Assembly: GCA_947652605.1 (NCBI GenBank)
Contig: OX393579.1
Coordinates: 24,635,674-24,699,673, forward strand
Reading direction: 5' to 3'
From: Elmis aenea
Lineage: Eukaryota > Arthropoda > Insecta > Coleoptera > Elmidae
DNA: 64,000 nucleotides
Of the stretch, positions 42,694 to 54,732 are shown one piece after another (position 1 is the first letter of the stretch; the number at the start of each line of letters is the position of its first letter). The translations under genes were made by a program, and so were the position numbers. The notes beneath the pieces are model-generated. The model did no database searches. It was given only the letters and a program-made list of their open reading frames with translations, and was not told where the DNA came from.

Positions 42694-42778
42694 CAGCGGT
42701 TTTCAACCCTTTAAGTGCCGTGTACAATTGAAAGAAAAACTCGAAAACTTTGGTATGCGTGCCACCGGTTGAGAACTG
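42694..42778. mobile_element. Very short hAT MITE, ~85 bp
   Basis: CAGCGGTTTTCAACC and GGTTGAGAACTG are inverted termini of the common CAG.GGTTCTCAACC hAT class. The flanks do not show a clear 8-bp duplication. Confidence 0.6.
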
Positions 42779-42786
42779 CTACATTA

Positions 42787-43958
42787 TATCGTAACATATC
42801 CACAGTTCACACTGCTTAATCATATTCGATTTGATTTTACAAACAAGGTCTGTGCAACCGGTACGGCTCGACACTGCGGTTCAAGAAAATACCTTAATAC
42901 CTTAGTAGATCATAGGTTAATACAGTTCGGTTTTGTTTCAAGATAAGGAGGCTAGGTTTGCAGCTCTGGTTCTTATAAAAATAATAAAATTTAGTGAGTC
43001 AATCTTATATTTAAAGCAAATTTAAAAATGTAGTTCTAAGATCGCTGTTGACATTACAAATAAATTTATTTATAAATAAAAATATTTGATGATAATTTGT
43101 AGATATATGTATAATAGTAAGTGAGAAAAAGTAAGTTTAATTTTATTCTTCATTTTAAAATTCGGGCTAGTAGATGACAACTTGCATTTGAAGTGTAAAA
43201 AAAGATTTTTGTGTAAATGATTTATTAAAACTTTTTTTCAGAAATAACTTTGACCCGATATTCCATTATAATTCATGTGACCGTAGTTACAGAGGTCCTG
43301 TTGGTCCAACATATGTCAGATATCACATCCGGATGGTATAATGGCTTTTGATCTACTCAGGATTTCACGTGACCTTTCCCTTCGCATTGCATACAGCAGA
43401 CAGTGATTCTCTTTGGTTTATTTCTGATAGTGAACCATGAAAACGTCGCTGATGACCCTTTACGGGAGCGGAAAGGATTCTGAGTAATAATATTACTACT
43501 CGAGCAATATATAAAAGGAAATAGTAACCTAAATCATATTAGAGACCATCTAATTCTATTACAAGTGTTCCATATACGCATATTACAATCTGCTGTGGTT
43601 ACAATGGCCTCGCCTCTTACCTAACTTGTTAAGAGCAGTCTGACGTTGTAAATTGTTGAGCGACGAGTTCATCAAATCTCAAGATTGCTGTATTAACTAC
43701 TATCGAATAATTAATAAACTCGATTTGTCTGTTTATTTGTTTGTCTTGTTCGTCTCTATATTGATCTGAGTTGCGTTGCATATTTTATTAACCACAAAAG
43801 ACCAATAAGTTGTGGTTAAAGGTATATACATCAACGTAGAAAACTATTTTATTAAGAAAATGTTGTGCGATTAGCAATTACAAAATGCTGCGTATTTATG
43901 TAAAAACAAGTTGTAGTCCGCACGTTTATAAGACTTCTCCCTTTAATTTTATTTCTAT
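42787..43958. other. Non-coding stretch
   Basis: No gene or element recognised. Confidence 0.4.
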
Positions 43959-44297
43959 GAAGTATTAATAATTAATCATTTTATTTCCATAGCGACACCA
44001 CCACACTGACATTGATATAAATAAAATTATAACCTGCAACCGAAATATATTTATAATTAATTTTTGTAACATTCTTAGGCTTTATATAAAATGCTACATT
44101 AAAATTAAATTATTTGATAAGATTATTAACGCAATTTTAGTTTATTATGAGTTAAAGCTAAAAAAATCGTAAATTTTACAATTTGATTTTGACGTTGACA
44201 TTGACATTATTTTTTTCACTAGAGACGAAAGTAAAACTTTCATGTAGAGTAGGTAGTGAGAAAATGACAACTTTCATATACATACATGAGTAGAAAA
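43959..44297 (+). repeat. Dispersed repeat, copy 2 of 2
   Basis: It is a diverged direct copy of 26248-26632 and lacks the segment containing the first CCACTAG word. It ends at ATACATGAGTAGAAAAA. No terminal inverted repeat is visible. Confidence 0.65.
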
Positions 44298-45847
44298 AGT
44301 TTGTTTTTAAAACTATAAAATTATAAAAATCCGTTTAGGTAAATCGCAGTTATCATAAATTAAACAATCTTAATTTTTTAATGACTATGATATATGATAT
44401 TCCATTAACGATTTAGAAAATATTACGTAACAAAATAAAGGATGAACATAAAATTTAAAAAAAAGATTAGTCAAAAACAGAAAGTATTTACTTTGAATAT
44501 GAAATTTTTATCATTTTATAGAAAAATATTGCTCAATTAAAAAAATAACGTAACGCGTTTTCTCGTCTAAAAAACGCAAAATATACAGGGTGTTATGTCT
44601 AAAGAAACAAAGTTACCTATGGGTACGCAAAAACAAATATAAAAATAACTTAAGTTTATGAAGTAAATGACCCCAAACAACTTTTATTCAACTTTTTGTT
44701 GTTAAGTTATCACAAGACGACATTTTTTTTTTGTAAAGGGTGAACCAAATACGAATGTTTTAAAAAGTATCCCGATTACCATAATAGTTATCCAAAATCT
44801 GGTATCGGTCTCTTGGGTTATTCGTTTGAGATAAACACGCTTGTATTATCAGATTTTTTATATTGCTTTCCATTTTGACACTATAGACGAAAAATTAAAT
44901 ATAATCGTTTTTGAAAATTTACTATAACTTCTTTGTTTATAAAAATAGATTTAAATATTGTGTAAATATTTTATAACAAAAATTATGCTGACCTTAAAAA
45001 ATCTTTTAGATGTGTTGCAACAAAATAATTGAGATATAGCTTATTTTGGGAAAATTTTATAATCACAGTTTGCTATGATTTTGTATACAAGTGATGTTTA
45101 ACTGTTTTTTAATTGCAAAAAACTTTCAAATGTCAACTGGGGTAAGATTTGGTTGACTACAGAATCCTGCCGTGACGTCACACGAATCATGCGTTTTGTA
45201 TTATTGCTTTGTCTGTGAATTTCATCAGTTTGTAAAAATTATATAGGTACAGTCAGTAAGGTATTTTCTGCAGATAAAAATTGGACGGTCACTAGTTAGT
45301 GTTACTTTAATAGTTTCCGTTTAAAAAAAACTGGATTAATACCTTAATTTTGTTTTTGTTTTAAATTTTTTATTTTCTTCACATCCTTGATATAAAATGA
45401 ATCAAAATAGAGTATGGAGTCGATAGTTTCTTCGACTCCCGATCCCGACTCCTCAAAAAAGCTTCGACTCTTCAACAACCGACTTCCTACTCCGATTTGG
45501 ATTCCCCCCATCCCTGATAATTAATTACAATAATTGAATTTCATGTTAAGGTCTTCAGCGTTGTAGTAAGCTGCCTTTATAAAGTGTTTTTTAAATGTGT
45601 TTTAACCTTACAATGCCGTTTTTATTTATTAAAAAAATATAAAATAAATCTATTTAACTTCAGAAACAAATTTTGAAAGGTGTGCGGTAGAAAAGTAATA
45701 CACGGTTAAAAAAAAGTTTTTTTGTATACAACAGACTCAAATAATGAAGAATCAATGGTCAGGGGACCCAATTTCGCAGCGAAATGTCTTTAATTTCCGT
45801 GGACCTGTTCCACCGTACGATGGGTGACCCCTGACTCACAATAGATA
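44298..45847. other. Non-coding stretch with foldback and hAT end fragments
   Basis: CAGGGTGTTATGTCTAAAGA at 44586 and AGGGTGAACCAAATACGAAT at 44739 look like foldback starts without partners. At 45415-45520 repeated GACTCC/TCGACTC words end at CATCCCTG, resembling one end of a hAT MITE with subterminal repeats. No gene is seen. Confidence 0.4.
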
Positions 45848-47964
45848 CAGGGATGCGCAAAAGTATGGAAACAAACAAATATCTAGAACACTATTAAAAA
45901 TATTTCAATGAAATTTGGTAATTGACCGTTATCGTATATTCTGGATTCGATAAAAATATTGAGGTTGTGATACGACTTCCGGTTCAACCGGAAACGGACT
46001 CAAACTAATTTTAAATGGAACACCCTGTATATTTTTATATTTTTGGATTCCTCTTTAAATTTACTTCAAAAAATGTTTGAGGTTGTATGGGGCTTAAGTC
46101 GACCGTTTTCGTTAAAATCACATTTTTGTGAAAATTTTGAGCTATACAGCATTGTTAAAAATTTTCAACATTTAAGAACTTTGAAATTGCAAGTAATTTT
46201 TTTTAAAAGTTTATGTTGACAATAAGCTTACTAACACTTTGCACAACGTACATTTAAAAAATATTATACAGGGCGTTTTTTACGCTTGTTCAAACTTGTA
46301 CAACTTTAAACATCGATAACTCATTTTTCTTAAATACAACACCCTGTATATTTTTACACATTCTTATAGAAAATTGATTTCTCTTTCGAAAACATAAAGG
46401 CTGTTTTTCACCTAAAATTGATATTTTCCGAGATATCGCGATTTTATTGTTAATTATTAGGGCAACGTAATATTTTCAAGTAGGCTATGAAGAAAGACAG
46501 TGTTAATTTAAACAATTGAAAGAAAATAAAACAAGAAAGTTATAAATTTATCTTTTCCGTACAAATTTTTGACATTTTTGTTAACGAATTTTACCATTAT
46601 TACTTTTGAATTAAGATTTTTTTAAATTATTTATGCATTTTTTTTTTGGACCAGTGTGATGACAAATACTAAATCCTCTAAACTATTTTTTGCGTGTTTG
46701 CAATACGACTTTTGGTTTAACCGACCCAACCCTAACCTTTTTTTAAATTTAAACATAAGGCAGGTCAGTTATTATTTTTTTTAATCAGCGTTTTTTTTTT
46801 CGCGTACCTAATACTTTATCTATTGGTTTTATTATGACTTTGTAAACGATCAAACTCAATTGTATGAACAATATTTTGGCCCTGATAAGGACCGATTAAT
46901 TTTTGCCAAGTCGTGTGATACGAAGCGCTCAAGGTTTCTTCTCGGTCTTCTTGGGCAAGAGGACGCAGAACAGAAAATATTGCGAATTTATAAAAATTAA
47001 CAAAATAGGGAATACAAAAATTTAATGGATACGATGCTCGAAATGACCACCATTTACTTCTGGGCAGTAGGCTAACCTATGCCGAAATTCCGTAAGAATG
47101 TTTAAAACCACATCTGGCGAGATTCTTCCAAGTTCTTTTGTTATTCGGTTTCTCAGTTCGCCTAAATCACCAAGTGGGTGTGCATAAACATTATATTTTA
47201 AAAAAGAAAGCTAATGGAGTTAAATTCGTTATCAAAAATGTCAAAAATTTGTACGGAAAAGATAAATTTATAACTTTCTTCTTTTTTTTTTTCTTTCAAT
47301 TGTTTAAATTAACACTTCCTTCATAGCCTACTTGAAAATATTACGTTGCCCTAATAATTAACAATTAAATCGCGATATCTCGGAAAATATCAATTTTAGG
47401 TGAAAAACAGCCTTTATGTTTTCGAAGGAGAATTAAATTTTCTATAAGAATGTGTAAAAATATATAGGGTGTTGTATTTAAGAAAAATGAGTTATCGATG
47501 TTTAAAGTTGTACAAGTTTAAACAAGCGTAAAAAACGCCCTGTATAATATTTTTTAAATGTACGTTGTGCAAAGTGTTAGTAAGCTTATTGTCAACATAA
47601 ACTTAAAAAAAAAATTACTTGCAATTTCAAAGTTCTTAAATGTTGAAAATTTTTAACAATGCTGTATAGCTCAAAATTTTCATAAAAATGTGATTTTAAC
47701 GAAAACGGTCGACTTAAGCCCCATACAACCTCAAACATTTTTTGAAGTAAATTTAAAGAGGAATCCAAAAATATAAAAATATACAGGGTGTTCTATTTAA
47801 AATTTCAAAGTTTGAGTCCGTTTCCGGTTGAACCGGAAGTCGTATCACAACCTCAATATTTTTATCGAATCCGGAATATACGATAACGGTCAAATACCAA
47901 ATTTCATTGAAATATTTTTAATAGTGTTCTAGATATTTGTTTGTTTCCATACTTTTGCGCATCC
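45848..47964. mobile_element. Foldback family F, 2117 bp, with transposase remnant in its centre
   Basis: The ends CAGGGATGCGCAAAAGTATG and its complement are flanked by TA. Arms of about 900 bases each pair closely, including TTCCGGTTCAACCGGAA words, GGTCGACTTAAGCCCCATAC and the ATACAGGGTGTT modules. The ~250-bp centre near 46890-47200 is not palindromic and encodes the C-terminus of a DUF4817-type transposase on the minus strand. The element is therefore best read as a Tc1/mariner-like transposon that lost most of its gene and gained inverted arms. Confidence 0.85.
47022..47180 (-). pseudogene. DUF4817-type transposase, C-terminus, inside foldback F
   Basis: Minus-strand frame: GDLGELRNRITKELGRISPD, then VVLNILTEFRHRLAYCPEVN, then GGHFEHRIH and a stop at 47022. 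The ending R.....C.EVNGGHFEH is characteristic of this transposase family in insects. The frame is open to its natural stop, but everything upstream, including the DDE triad, is lost. Its place in the unpaired loop shows which transposon family gave rise to the palindrome. Confidence 0.7.
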
Positions 47965-48063
47965 CTGTATATGAAAAATATATGAAGCAAAATAGAGGTC
48001 ATCTTAGGAAGGTATTGTTCAAAATTTGAGAACTTTTTTGAAATAAAATGAAATGCTATTGTA

Positions 48064-49000
48064 TACCCTATAATTTTGTTATTTTAAAAGTAAACCCATT
48101 AAGGGCCGTTATTATAAACGTCAGTTATATAGTCGAATAGCTATCCTTCAAATAAATTTACTTGGCAAGTAAATTTATTCCCCCTATTATAAACGAAAAT
48201 TTCCGGATAAATAGTTAACAGTGAAATAACTAACTAAAATGATAAATAAACAAACACAACCTCATAAATTCATAAATCGTGTGTAGGTATATGCGTTCTT
48301 ATAGTTTTTTATTACTTATCTTTTATAATTATTATTATGTCACATTTACTAAACAGTTGACATAAAAAAGTAGACTTATGTATATTCGACAGTTAAAATT
48401 TTTCCCATGGTTTATCAGAGGTTACTTAACTTCGGGGATTTAATTGACAAGTAAATTTATTTGACGTTTATAATACTCAAAATAGCTATTTATCCGGGAA
48501 GTATATTTAATTCCATGAGTAAATTACTTATTTGTCGTTTATAATAACGGCCCTAAAAGTTTTATTTTTGTAAATCGCAGGAAATTCTTTTTATAATTAC
48601 GTTTCAATGTTTTTATACGATGAAGTATATGCAACCGGCGATAGAGAGCTTTTCATTTCTCAATTACACGGTATATATTTTTTATTTACACTGATAAAAA
48701 ATTCAACTCTAAATCCGATCATGCAATAAAAAAATAGACAAGAAAATTTTTAGAAAAATTGTATATTATTTTTCATAAAATCTTACTTTTTTCCCCTATT
48801 TGACCAGACAAAACACAATCGCTTTAGTAACTGACTTTTTAGAACCTGTGTAACTGTATTTTTATTATTTTTTGACGAAACTATATTTTGTGAGTATTAA
48901 ATTGAAAATGGACCTTCTACCGAATTGCTTTTGTGAGTGTGTATTCAAGGCATACGTACAGAAGACAACTGTGTGTTGAGGCAGATGGTGAATAGTAAAA
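48064..49000. repeat. Foldback family J copy, split by a MITE
   Basis: The segment 48064-48102 (ACCCTATAATTTTGTTATTT onward) continues at 48557 (AAGTTTTATTTTTGTAAATC), and together they follow the J arm at 58490-58560. The body to about 49000 matches 15155-15700. It is non-coding. Confidence 0.55.
48103..48553. mobile_element. MITE, 451 bp, TAA target duplication (PIF/Harbinger-like)
   Basis: A perfect 18-bp inverted repeat, GGGCCGTTATTATAAACG, lies at both ends, with TAA at 48100-48102 and 48554-48556. TATTATAAACG-type words recur inside near 48185 and 48465. It interrupts a J-family arm, and removal restores the arm sequence. Non-coding. Confidence 0.88.
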
Positions 49001-51209
49001 ACAAAAGTTTGTTATTACGATATAAACTTCAGTTGTTGATTTAATTTTTGCTAAGACTTTTTAAATTACATTTTAGTTATTAGGTACATAACAATTCTTA
49101 AGACTTAATCGTGTTTTAGCTTGTCAAATACAAACATTGCTAAGATTTTTTTATAATTACTTTTCCACTTTTGAAATAATAACGCTTTTCAAATACGCCC
49201 TAACAAGCGATCAGTGTCCTGACAAAACAGTCTACTTTTTAATCCAAATAATTTGTGAAAAAAAAGTTCGGGCAGTCTTTATGTAAAGTTAATTCGTCAT
49301 TAAACACACTTTTTCAAAATGTAATGTTATTTACAATTATTTGCAAAAATATTTATTGGCATTAACAAATCAGTACATCACTATGGTCGAGGACAAAAAC
49401 ATCTGCAGGAATCTCAACGCTAGAAACACACGCCACTTCGATAGTATTCGCGCTCAACACAGCTTCTGCGACAGGTGTCTTGAAAACACGGACACTTTCC
49501 TATGATAGCTATTCGCAGCAGGTTGAATTAGTCAAAAACAATGATTTGAAAAAATTATTATTATTTAAAATTCGCCATTAGCTCCACTTTATTGCTATCA
49601 AATGCCGATTTTTAAGGCCTGAAATCAAAATTGATTTATATTTTGATAAAATATTCTTAAAGATTACTAGCATGTAATTACAATAAACATTAGCGTTTTG
49701 CAAAAAATTTCAGTGTATTAAAATGAATTTATTTCTGGTTTTTATCACATTAAAATGGAGATTTAAAAATGCTTTTTATATTTAGATGGAGGGATGACAG
49801 AAGTATTAAAGTTTCAAAATGATAAATGTTGATGTTAATTAAAATATTGTAGAAAAATTGGCCAAATAGTGTAAACATCAAAATATTCATTAAACACTGT
49901 ACAATCTGTAATTTTAATTACGCAAAACGTATTGATAAGTTTACGCGAACATGAAAAAGTTAATAAATGTCATTTTACAACATCGTAAATCAAACATGAA
50001 AATTAGGTCAAATAAGTAGATTCATGCTTCTTTTTCTCTTTCACCAACATGGCAACTTCATCAAGTCTGATTTGCGAATAACGCATGGCGGGTTTTATCC
50101 AATTATAAAGTTTTCCCCCTAGTTCTGAATCACTGAAAAAAGTGATAAAACATAAATTGAATTGACTAGAGGTGGCTCTGATTTAATGATTTCCTTTAAA
50201 GGTAGTAACGTAAACATTAAATAGAAAAACTTTTTCTATTTTATAATTATTTACGGGTAAAAATATACTACTTTTGCGTTCTAAATAAAGTTTTACTAAA
50301 ATGCATCATAAAGCAACATACATTTTCAATTAAATGTAATAAATTTACATTTAAATCAGAGACATTTAACATTCACTTGTACTTTTAGAGTCCTAAAAAT
50401 ATCGTTAATATAAAACTACAATATAATAATGGAGAAAATATTTATTAGGTTATTTATTGTAGCCGGTGTAATAAAAATATTTTTAAATTACTGACACTCG
50501 TACACCTATATGGTGCTATATTTACTTGTTATTGTTTCATGTATGTAAAAATTAAATTTAAACAAGTTTATAAAGTAAACAACTACAACTACATGAACAT
50601 TATATTATATTAAAATAAATATATAAATTGCGTAAATTCATATTTCATGATTAAATTAGGTAAATAACGCAGACTGTTACTTGCAGATACAAAAAATCTA
50701 GTCTTTTAAAATTATATCATTTAAAGTGAGAGAATTTTATTGGAAAACAACAGTTTATTAGAAACATTTTATGATATTAATTTGGTTTCATAACATTATC
50801 TAGTAATTAAGCAAAAACGAGCACACAAATAATTAGTTTGGCCTAAATTATTATGCACTACCAAGACATAATTCCAAGATATAATATAAATTTAGTACCA
50901 GAACTGTTTAACGTTATTAACGTATATATATAAGTGTATATAAGTACTTAAAGTAAGTTTACATACTAATATTAATAAATTTTTGATAGGTTTATCATCA
51001 TTTCAAGGTTTTCTTTCTAAGTCAAATATATACGCGCCCTACTTTGCAAAGACAAATGTGATACTGAATATCCATGCAAGGTGTCCAAGATAAGCATTAA
51101 CTATATGGGAATCTCGTAATTTTATATTTTTATTTGTGTTCACAATTTGTTGAAAAAATGTCGACTTAATTCTATTTTATTTTAAGAGTATTTCATATTT
51201 TTAAATATA
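49001..51209. other. AT-rich non-coding stretch
   Basis: No gene recognised. A slightly GC-richer patch at 49380-49510 shows no motif on either strand that I can name. Confidence 0.4.
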
Positions 51210-51648
51210 CCGGGTGATTCAGTTTGACAAAATCGTTGCGTTTGGCGAAATAAAACACGATCGCTGTAGTATTTAATATTTTATAACTTGTCTAATTGTG
51301 TTTCATTATTTTGCGAAAGGAAATCATTATTTTGAGAGTATTAAATTAAAAATGGACCTTCTGTCAATTTGCTTCTGTTAGTGTGTAAGTGTAATTTATA
51401 AATTTTTCACAGGCTAGCAAAATATGGTTAATAATTAAGTGTTTGGGAACTACAAACGCTTTAAACTGATGTATTTAAAAATAAAGTATGGGGTTTGAAA
51501 GAAAAGCTAAGACTCAAAATGAAATTTTAAAATCGAATATAATGTAAAACCTAATAACAACTTACTTAATATTTTGTAATAAACAGCGAAGTCTATTTCT
51601 TACGATAAAGAAGTTACACAGCTGGAGTGTTATAACTGGGGCACCCTA
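51210..51648. repeat. Foldback family J, short copy
   Basis: It starts CGGGTGATTCAGTTTGAC after TA, matching in reverse the terminus at 59335-59355, and shares ACACGATCGCTGTAGTA and ATGGACCTTCTGTCAATTTG with other J copies. It may end at GGGGCACCCTATA (51648). Confidence 0.5.
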
Positions 51649-52832
51649 TATACATTATAAATTGTTAAGTTTAATTTATTTGACCAACGTTTTGTAGTAT
51701 TGTTTAATTAATTAGTAAAATAAACTCATGAAGAATTATTTTGTTGCTAATATTTGAAAGTTATAATTATTGTGTGTATATTTACAACAAAAAAGAAATA
51801 ACCATGACAAAATTTCTTCGTATTTTTTCTCAAAATATATTTTAAGCTAAGTAAAAAATCTTCATTAAACGTAGTCGCAACGTAGTTCCATTAAAATTGT
51901 TCGCATACTTAAAAGGTGGGCGCCCTCAGTCGCTGCATAAAAAATATCTTGGGTACTTAGATATTAGCCTAGGGCCGAATTTAATAAATCCAAAGCAATA
52001 AATCATTAGGAATATTATGAAATGTTGCGGCACTTTACTACTCCTGGAATAAAAAACGAGAAATATGCTTAAAATGAGGGAAAAATACTAGCGCAGTCTG
52101 AAATATCTTAATATATCAAAAAGCAAATAGCAAATAACAAACAGTATATACAGAATAACAAAGTTTTACATTATGAATTAAATAATTTTTTTCTTTATAA
52201 TACATAAATCTTAAACAGCGAACGTGCTGACTTTATTAATTTTTATACCTACACGCGGGTTAAGGGATTAATTCGGATAACCATAGAGATTTCGCTTAAT
52301 GCAAGAGAAATAAATTCAGTTATGTCCGCAGTAAGTTACAGATGAGAGAGCCTAAAATGTTATCTTTTTCGAATGTTTTAAAAAGTGCTTATGTAACTTG
52401 ATAAAGGTAAAAAATAATTTTATTCATTATTTTAAATCTCCTACATAAAAAAAATAAAAAGCAGAAATTGTAACGGGTATAATTTAAACTCTAAACTTTA
52501 AAGGCTCGCTATTAGTTGGTTTACAGTTGGTACAGTTACAATAATTTTTTGTTTTCATTTTAATAATGACATGAAGGTAAATTGACGACAATTGAAATAC
52601 AGTTTAAATGAAAAATTGCTATTCTAGCGTAATAGTAAAGAGAGCTGACGAATGCTGAGAAGCATAATAAATTACAAGTGTTCACATAGCCCTAAATGAT
52701 TTGGTACCTAATGTAAATAAGCAATTTAAAAAATTTGTCGTATTTTATAGGTTACATACAATACAAATGATGAAAAAACGAATGTTTTCAAACTGGTATT
52801 GCATTTGGGCAAGCGATTTCTAAAATAACTAT
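51649..52832. other. AT-rich non-coding stretch
   Basis: No gene or element recognised. Confidence 0.4.
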
Positions 52833-52938
52833 TGTAACGTGCAAGCCTGCAGGGCAAGCAACCCTACGGACATGACGGTATGCATGGTGATTATTGCAGT
52901 GTTCTAGAAGTGAAACTGCATAGAATCTACTAGAACTA

Positions 52939-53104
52939 GAGCAATTGTAAGTTAAAGTGGACCACAAGATGCGCAAAAAGAGGGGATGGCGGTTAAAATT
53001 TAGTTTTAGTGGACTTAACCTCAGAAAAACAGGTGGTGCAGTAATACACGTATTGGACGAGTTTTGGTTTCTGCGTCACAGTCCGCCTTAGATTAAAACT
53101 GCTC
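52939..53104. mobile_element. MITE, 166 bp, TA target, same family as 10999-11229
   Basis: The ends GAGCAATTGTAAGTTAAAGT and, reversed, GAGCAGTTTTAATCTAAGGC are flanked by TA. Interior words match the 10999 copy: AGATGCGCAAAAAGAGGGGA, GGTGGTGCAGTAATA and TTTTGGTTTCTGCGTCACAG. Confidence 0.75.
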
Positions 53105-53356
53105 TAGCTAGAGCAAGACTATTCCAGACCTGCCTAGAGCATTCTTACAATTAGAATGGAACGTTCGCAAACGCTCATACATGTAATGGGTTGTTGCATA
53201 ATTTCGTGCGGTTTTTTTAGAATCAAAATTGCTCACTTTAAATTAAATTTTTTGGTAATTTGTTTTGTGCTATTCGACGGAGAATGTTTTTCTCTACAAG
53301 TTGGCGTTTTCGTTTTTTTCATATCATTTGTTTATTTTTATTATACAACTGTCAAA

Positions 53357-53734
53357 ATGGAGTGTCAGGTTGACAAAAATGAGCATTTCCGACACCTCCT
53401 TCTTTTCGCGTATAATCAAGGTGTTAAAGCTTCTAAAGCTGCTCGCTATATTTGTGTCGTGTACGGCGATGATGAGGAACGGCTCAAAAATGGTTTTCGC
53501 GTTTCAAAAACGGTCCAGCTTATCCACGAAAATTCGTGCCAAACAACAAGAGAATTGGCCGAGCAGCTGGATTGTGACCATTCAACGGTAGCTCGCCACT
53601 TGCAATCAATGGGTAAGGTCCAAAAACTCGGGGTATGCGTACCACATGTTTTGAGCCAAAACAACAAAAATCAACGTTGCATGATTGCCGCCAATTTGCT
53701 CGCCCGTCATCGATCAACACACGGCCATAAGTAA
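53357..53734 (+). pseudogene. Mariner transposase, left half (N-terminal region with internal deletion)
   Basis: From ATG 53357: MECQVDKNEHFRHLLLFAYN, the first helix-turn-helix, continues to KNGFRVSK. It then jumps to TTRELAEQLDCDHSTVARHL, the second helix-turn-helix, with HSMGKVQKLG-like QSMGKVQKLGVCVPHVLSQN and NKNQR. About 45 family residues between the two helix regions are absent. The frame ends before the TGDE catalytic block, so no DDE residue is present. The VPH..SQ..K..R pattern is the mariner linker. Confidence 0.82.
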
Positions 53735-53982
53735 CGCTTTCTGTATCGCATACTGGTTCTTCGTTCGTTCTTCGTCAAACTGAGGGGGTCGGCCGGTATG
53801 AGTTTGGTCCCAGAGACCGAAATCTCCGTTTTTGAAACGCGAAAACCATTTTTGAGCCGTTCTTCATCATCGCCGTACACAACACAAATATCGCGAGCAG
53901 CTTTAGAAGTTTTAAAACCTTGATTATACGCGAAAAGAAGGAGGTGTCGGAAATGCTCATTTTTGTCAACCTGACACTCCAT
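53720..53982 (-). pseudogene. Mariner transposase, right half (N-terminal region, inverted)
   Basis: The minus strand repeats MECQVDKNEHFRHLLLFAYN from ATG 53982 through LKNGFRVSKT. A shift of frame then gives GDFGLWDQTHTGRPPQFDEE, the linker with the GRP AT-hook-like block found between the two helix-turn-helix motifs of mariners. This block is missing from the left half. It ends where it meets the left half. The two halves differ by several substitutions (GVKAS against GFKTS), so they were not copied from each other very recently. Confidence 0.8.
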
Positions 53983-54732
53983 TTTGACAGTTGTATAAGA
54001 AAAATAAACAAATGATATGAAAAAAACCAAAACGCCAACTTGTAGAGAAAAACATTCTCCGTCGAATAGCACAAAACAAATTACCAAAAATGTAATTTAA
54101 GGTGCGCAATTTTGAATCTAAAAAACCGCACGAAATTATGCAACAACCCAATATAAAAGCGGGTGCGCTAGAGACGAACAGGCAGTCAGTCAGAGATCAT
54201 TTTGGAGTAATGGATGAAATGTCACGTTACTCTGAAGTCTAAGGACTCGTGAAAATAAATGTTGTACATAATGTATGTAAATAGTTAGTGTATATAAATA
54301 GTGACTTTGTAACATTATGCCGATTAACGTAAATTGTTGTATGTGATGATGGTGTCTTTAGTTTAAATAAATAACTAAAAGCTTGGCCGTAAATAAATTT
54401 AAACTCTCTAGACCAGAGTTGGCAAATAGGATTTGATCAATGTATCAAAATAAAATAAAATTGAATACACATTTTTCCCCGTGCAAGTACCTACCTATGT
54501 ACAAGGTATAGAGTGTAGATAAGTATAAGTACAGGTTGTAATAATACCTATCTATTTAACATAACGATATCGTACTAAATAAAAATAACGAAAATATAAA
54601 AAGAAAAAATTACTAAATTTATTTTTTGTTGGAAACCCTTTGCTTCATATAACAATATTTCTTATGTCAGGCTGGTATGTTTTTGATTGCACTGTAATAC
54701 AAGCTTCCGAATCTTATTCTGTTAACCTGTTT

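Larger units (their letters stand above)
53186..54151. mobile_element. Tail-to-tail palindromic mariner, 966 bp
   Basis: Both ends read inward GGGTTGTTGCATAATTTCGT after one or two A/T bases and are flanked by TA (53184-53185 and 54152-54153). Each half begins like the 5' end of a mariner, with the leader and transposase N-terminus repeated in opposite directions and meeting near 53715. The halves are not identical inside: the left keeps a more distal coding block and the right keeps the segment the left has lost. Confidence 0.85.
52833..54400 (+). repeat. Candidate solo LTR, carrying two insertions
   Basis: After removal of the MITE and the mariner, about 430 bases remain, starting TGTAACGTGCAAGCCTGCAG. 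They contain a TATA box (TATAAAAG, split by the mariner), then about 30 bases on AGTCAGTCAGAG, an insect-type initiator, and later AATAAA words (54256 and others). This promoter and poly-A layout is what an LTR would show. The 3' boundary and target duplication are not resolved, so a TE promoter of another type is possible. Confidence 0.4.

Noticed and set aside
53265..54151. Extra open frames on both strands in the mariner palindrome
   Set aside because: They are other-frame and antisense readings of the mariner transposase halves.
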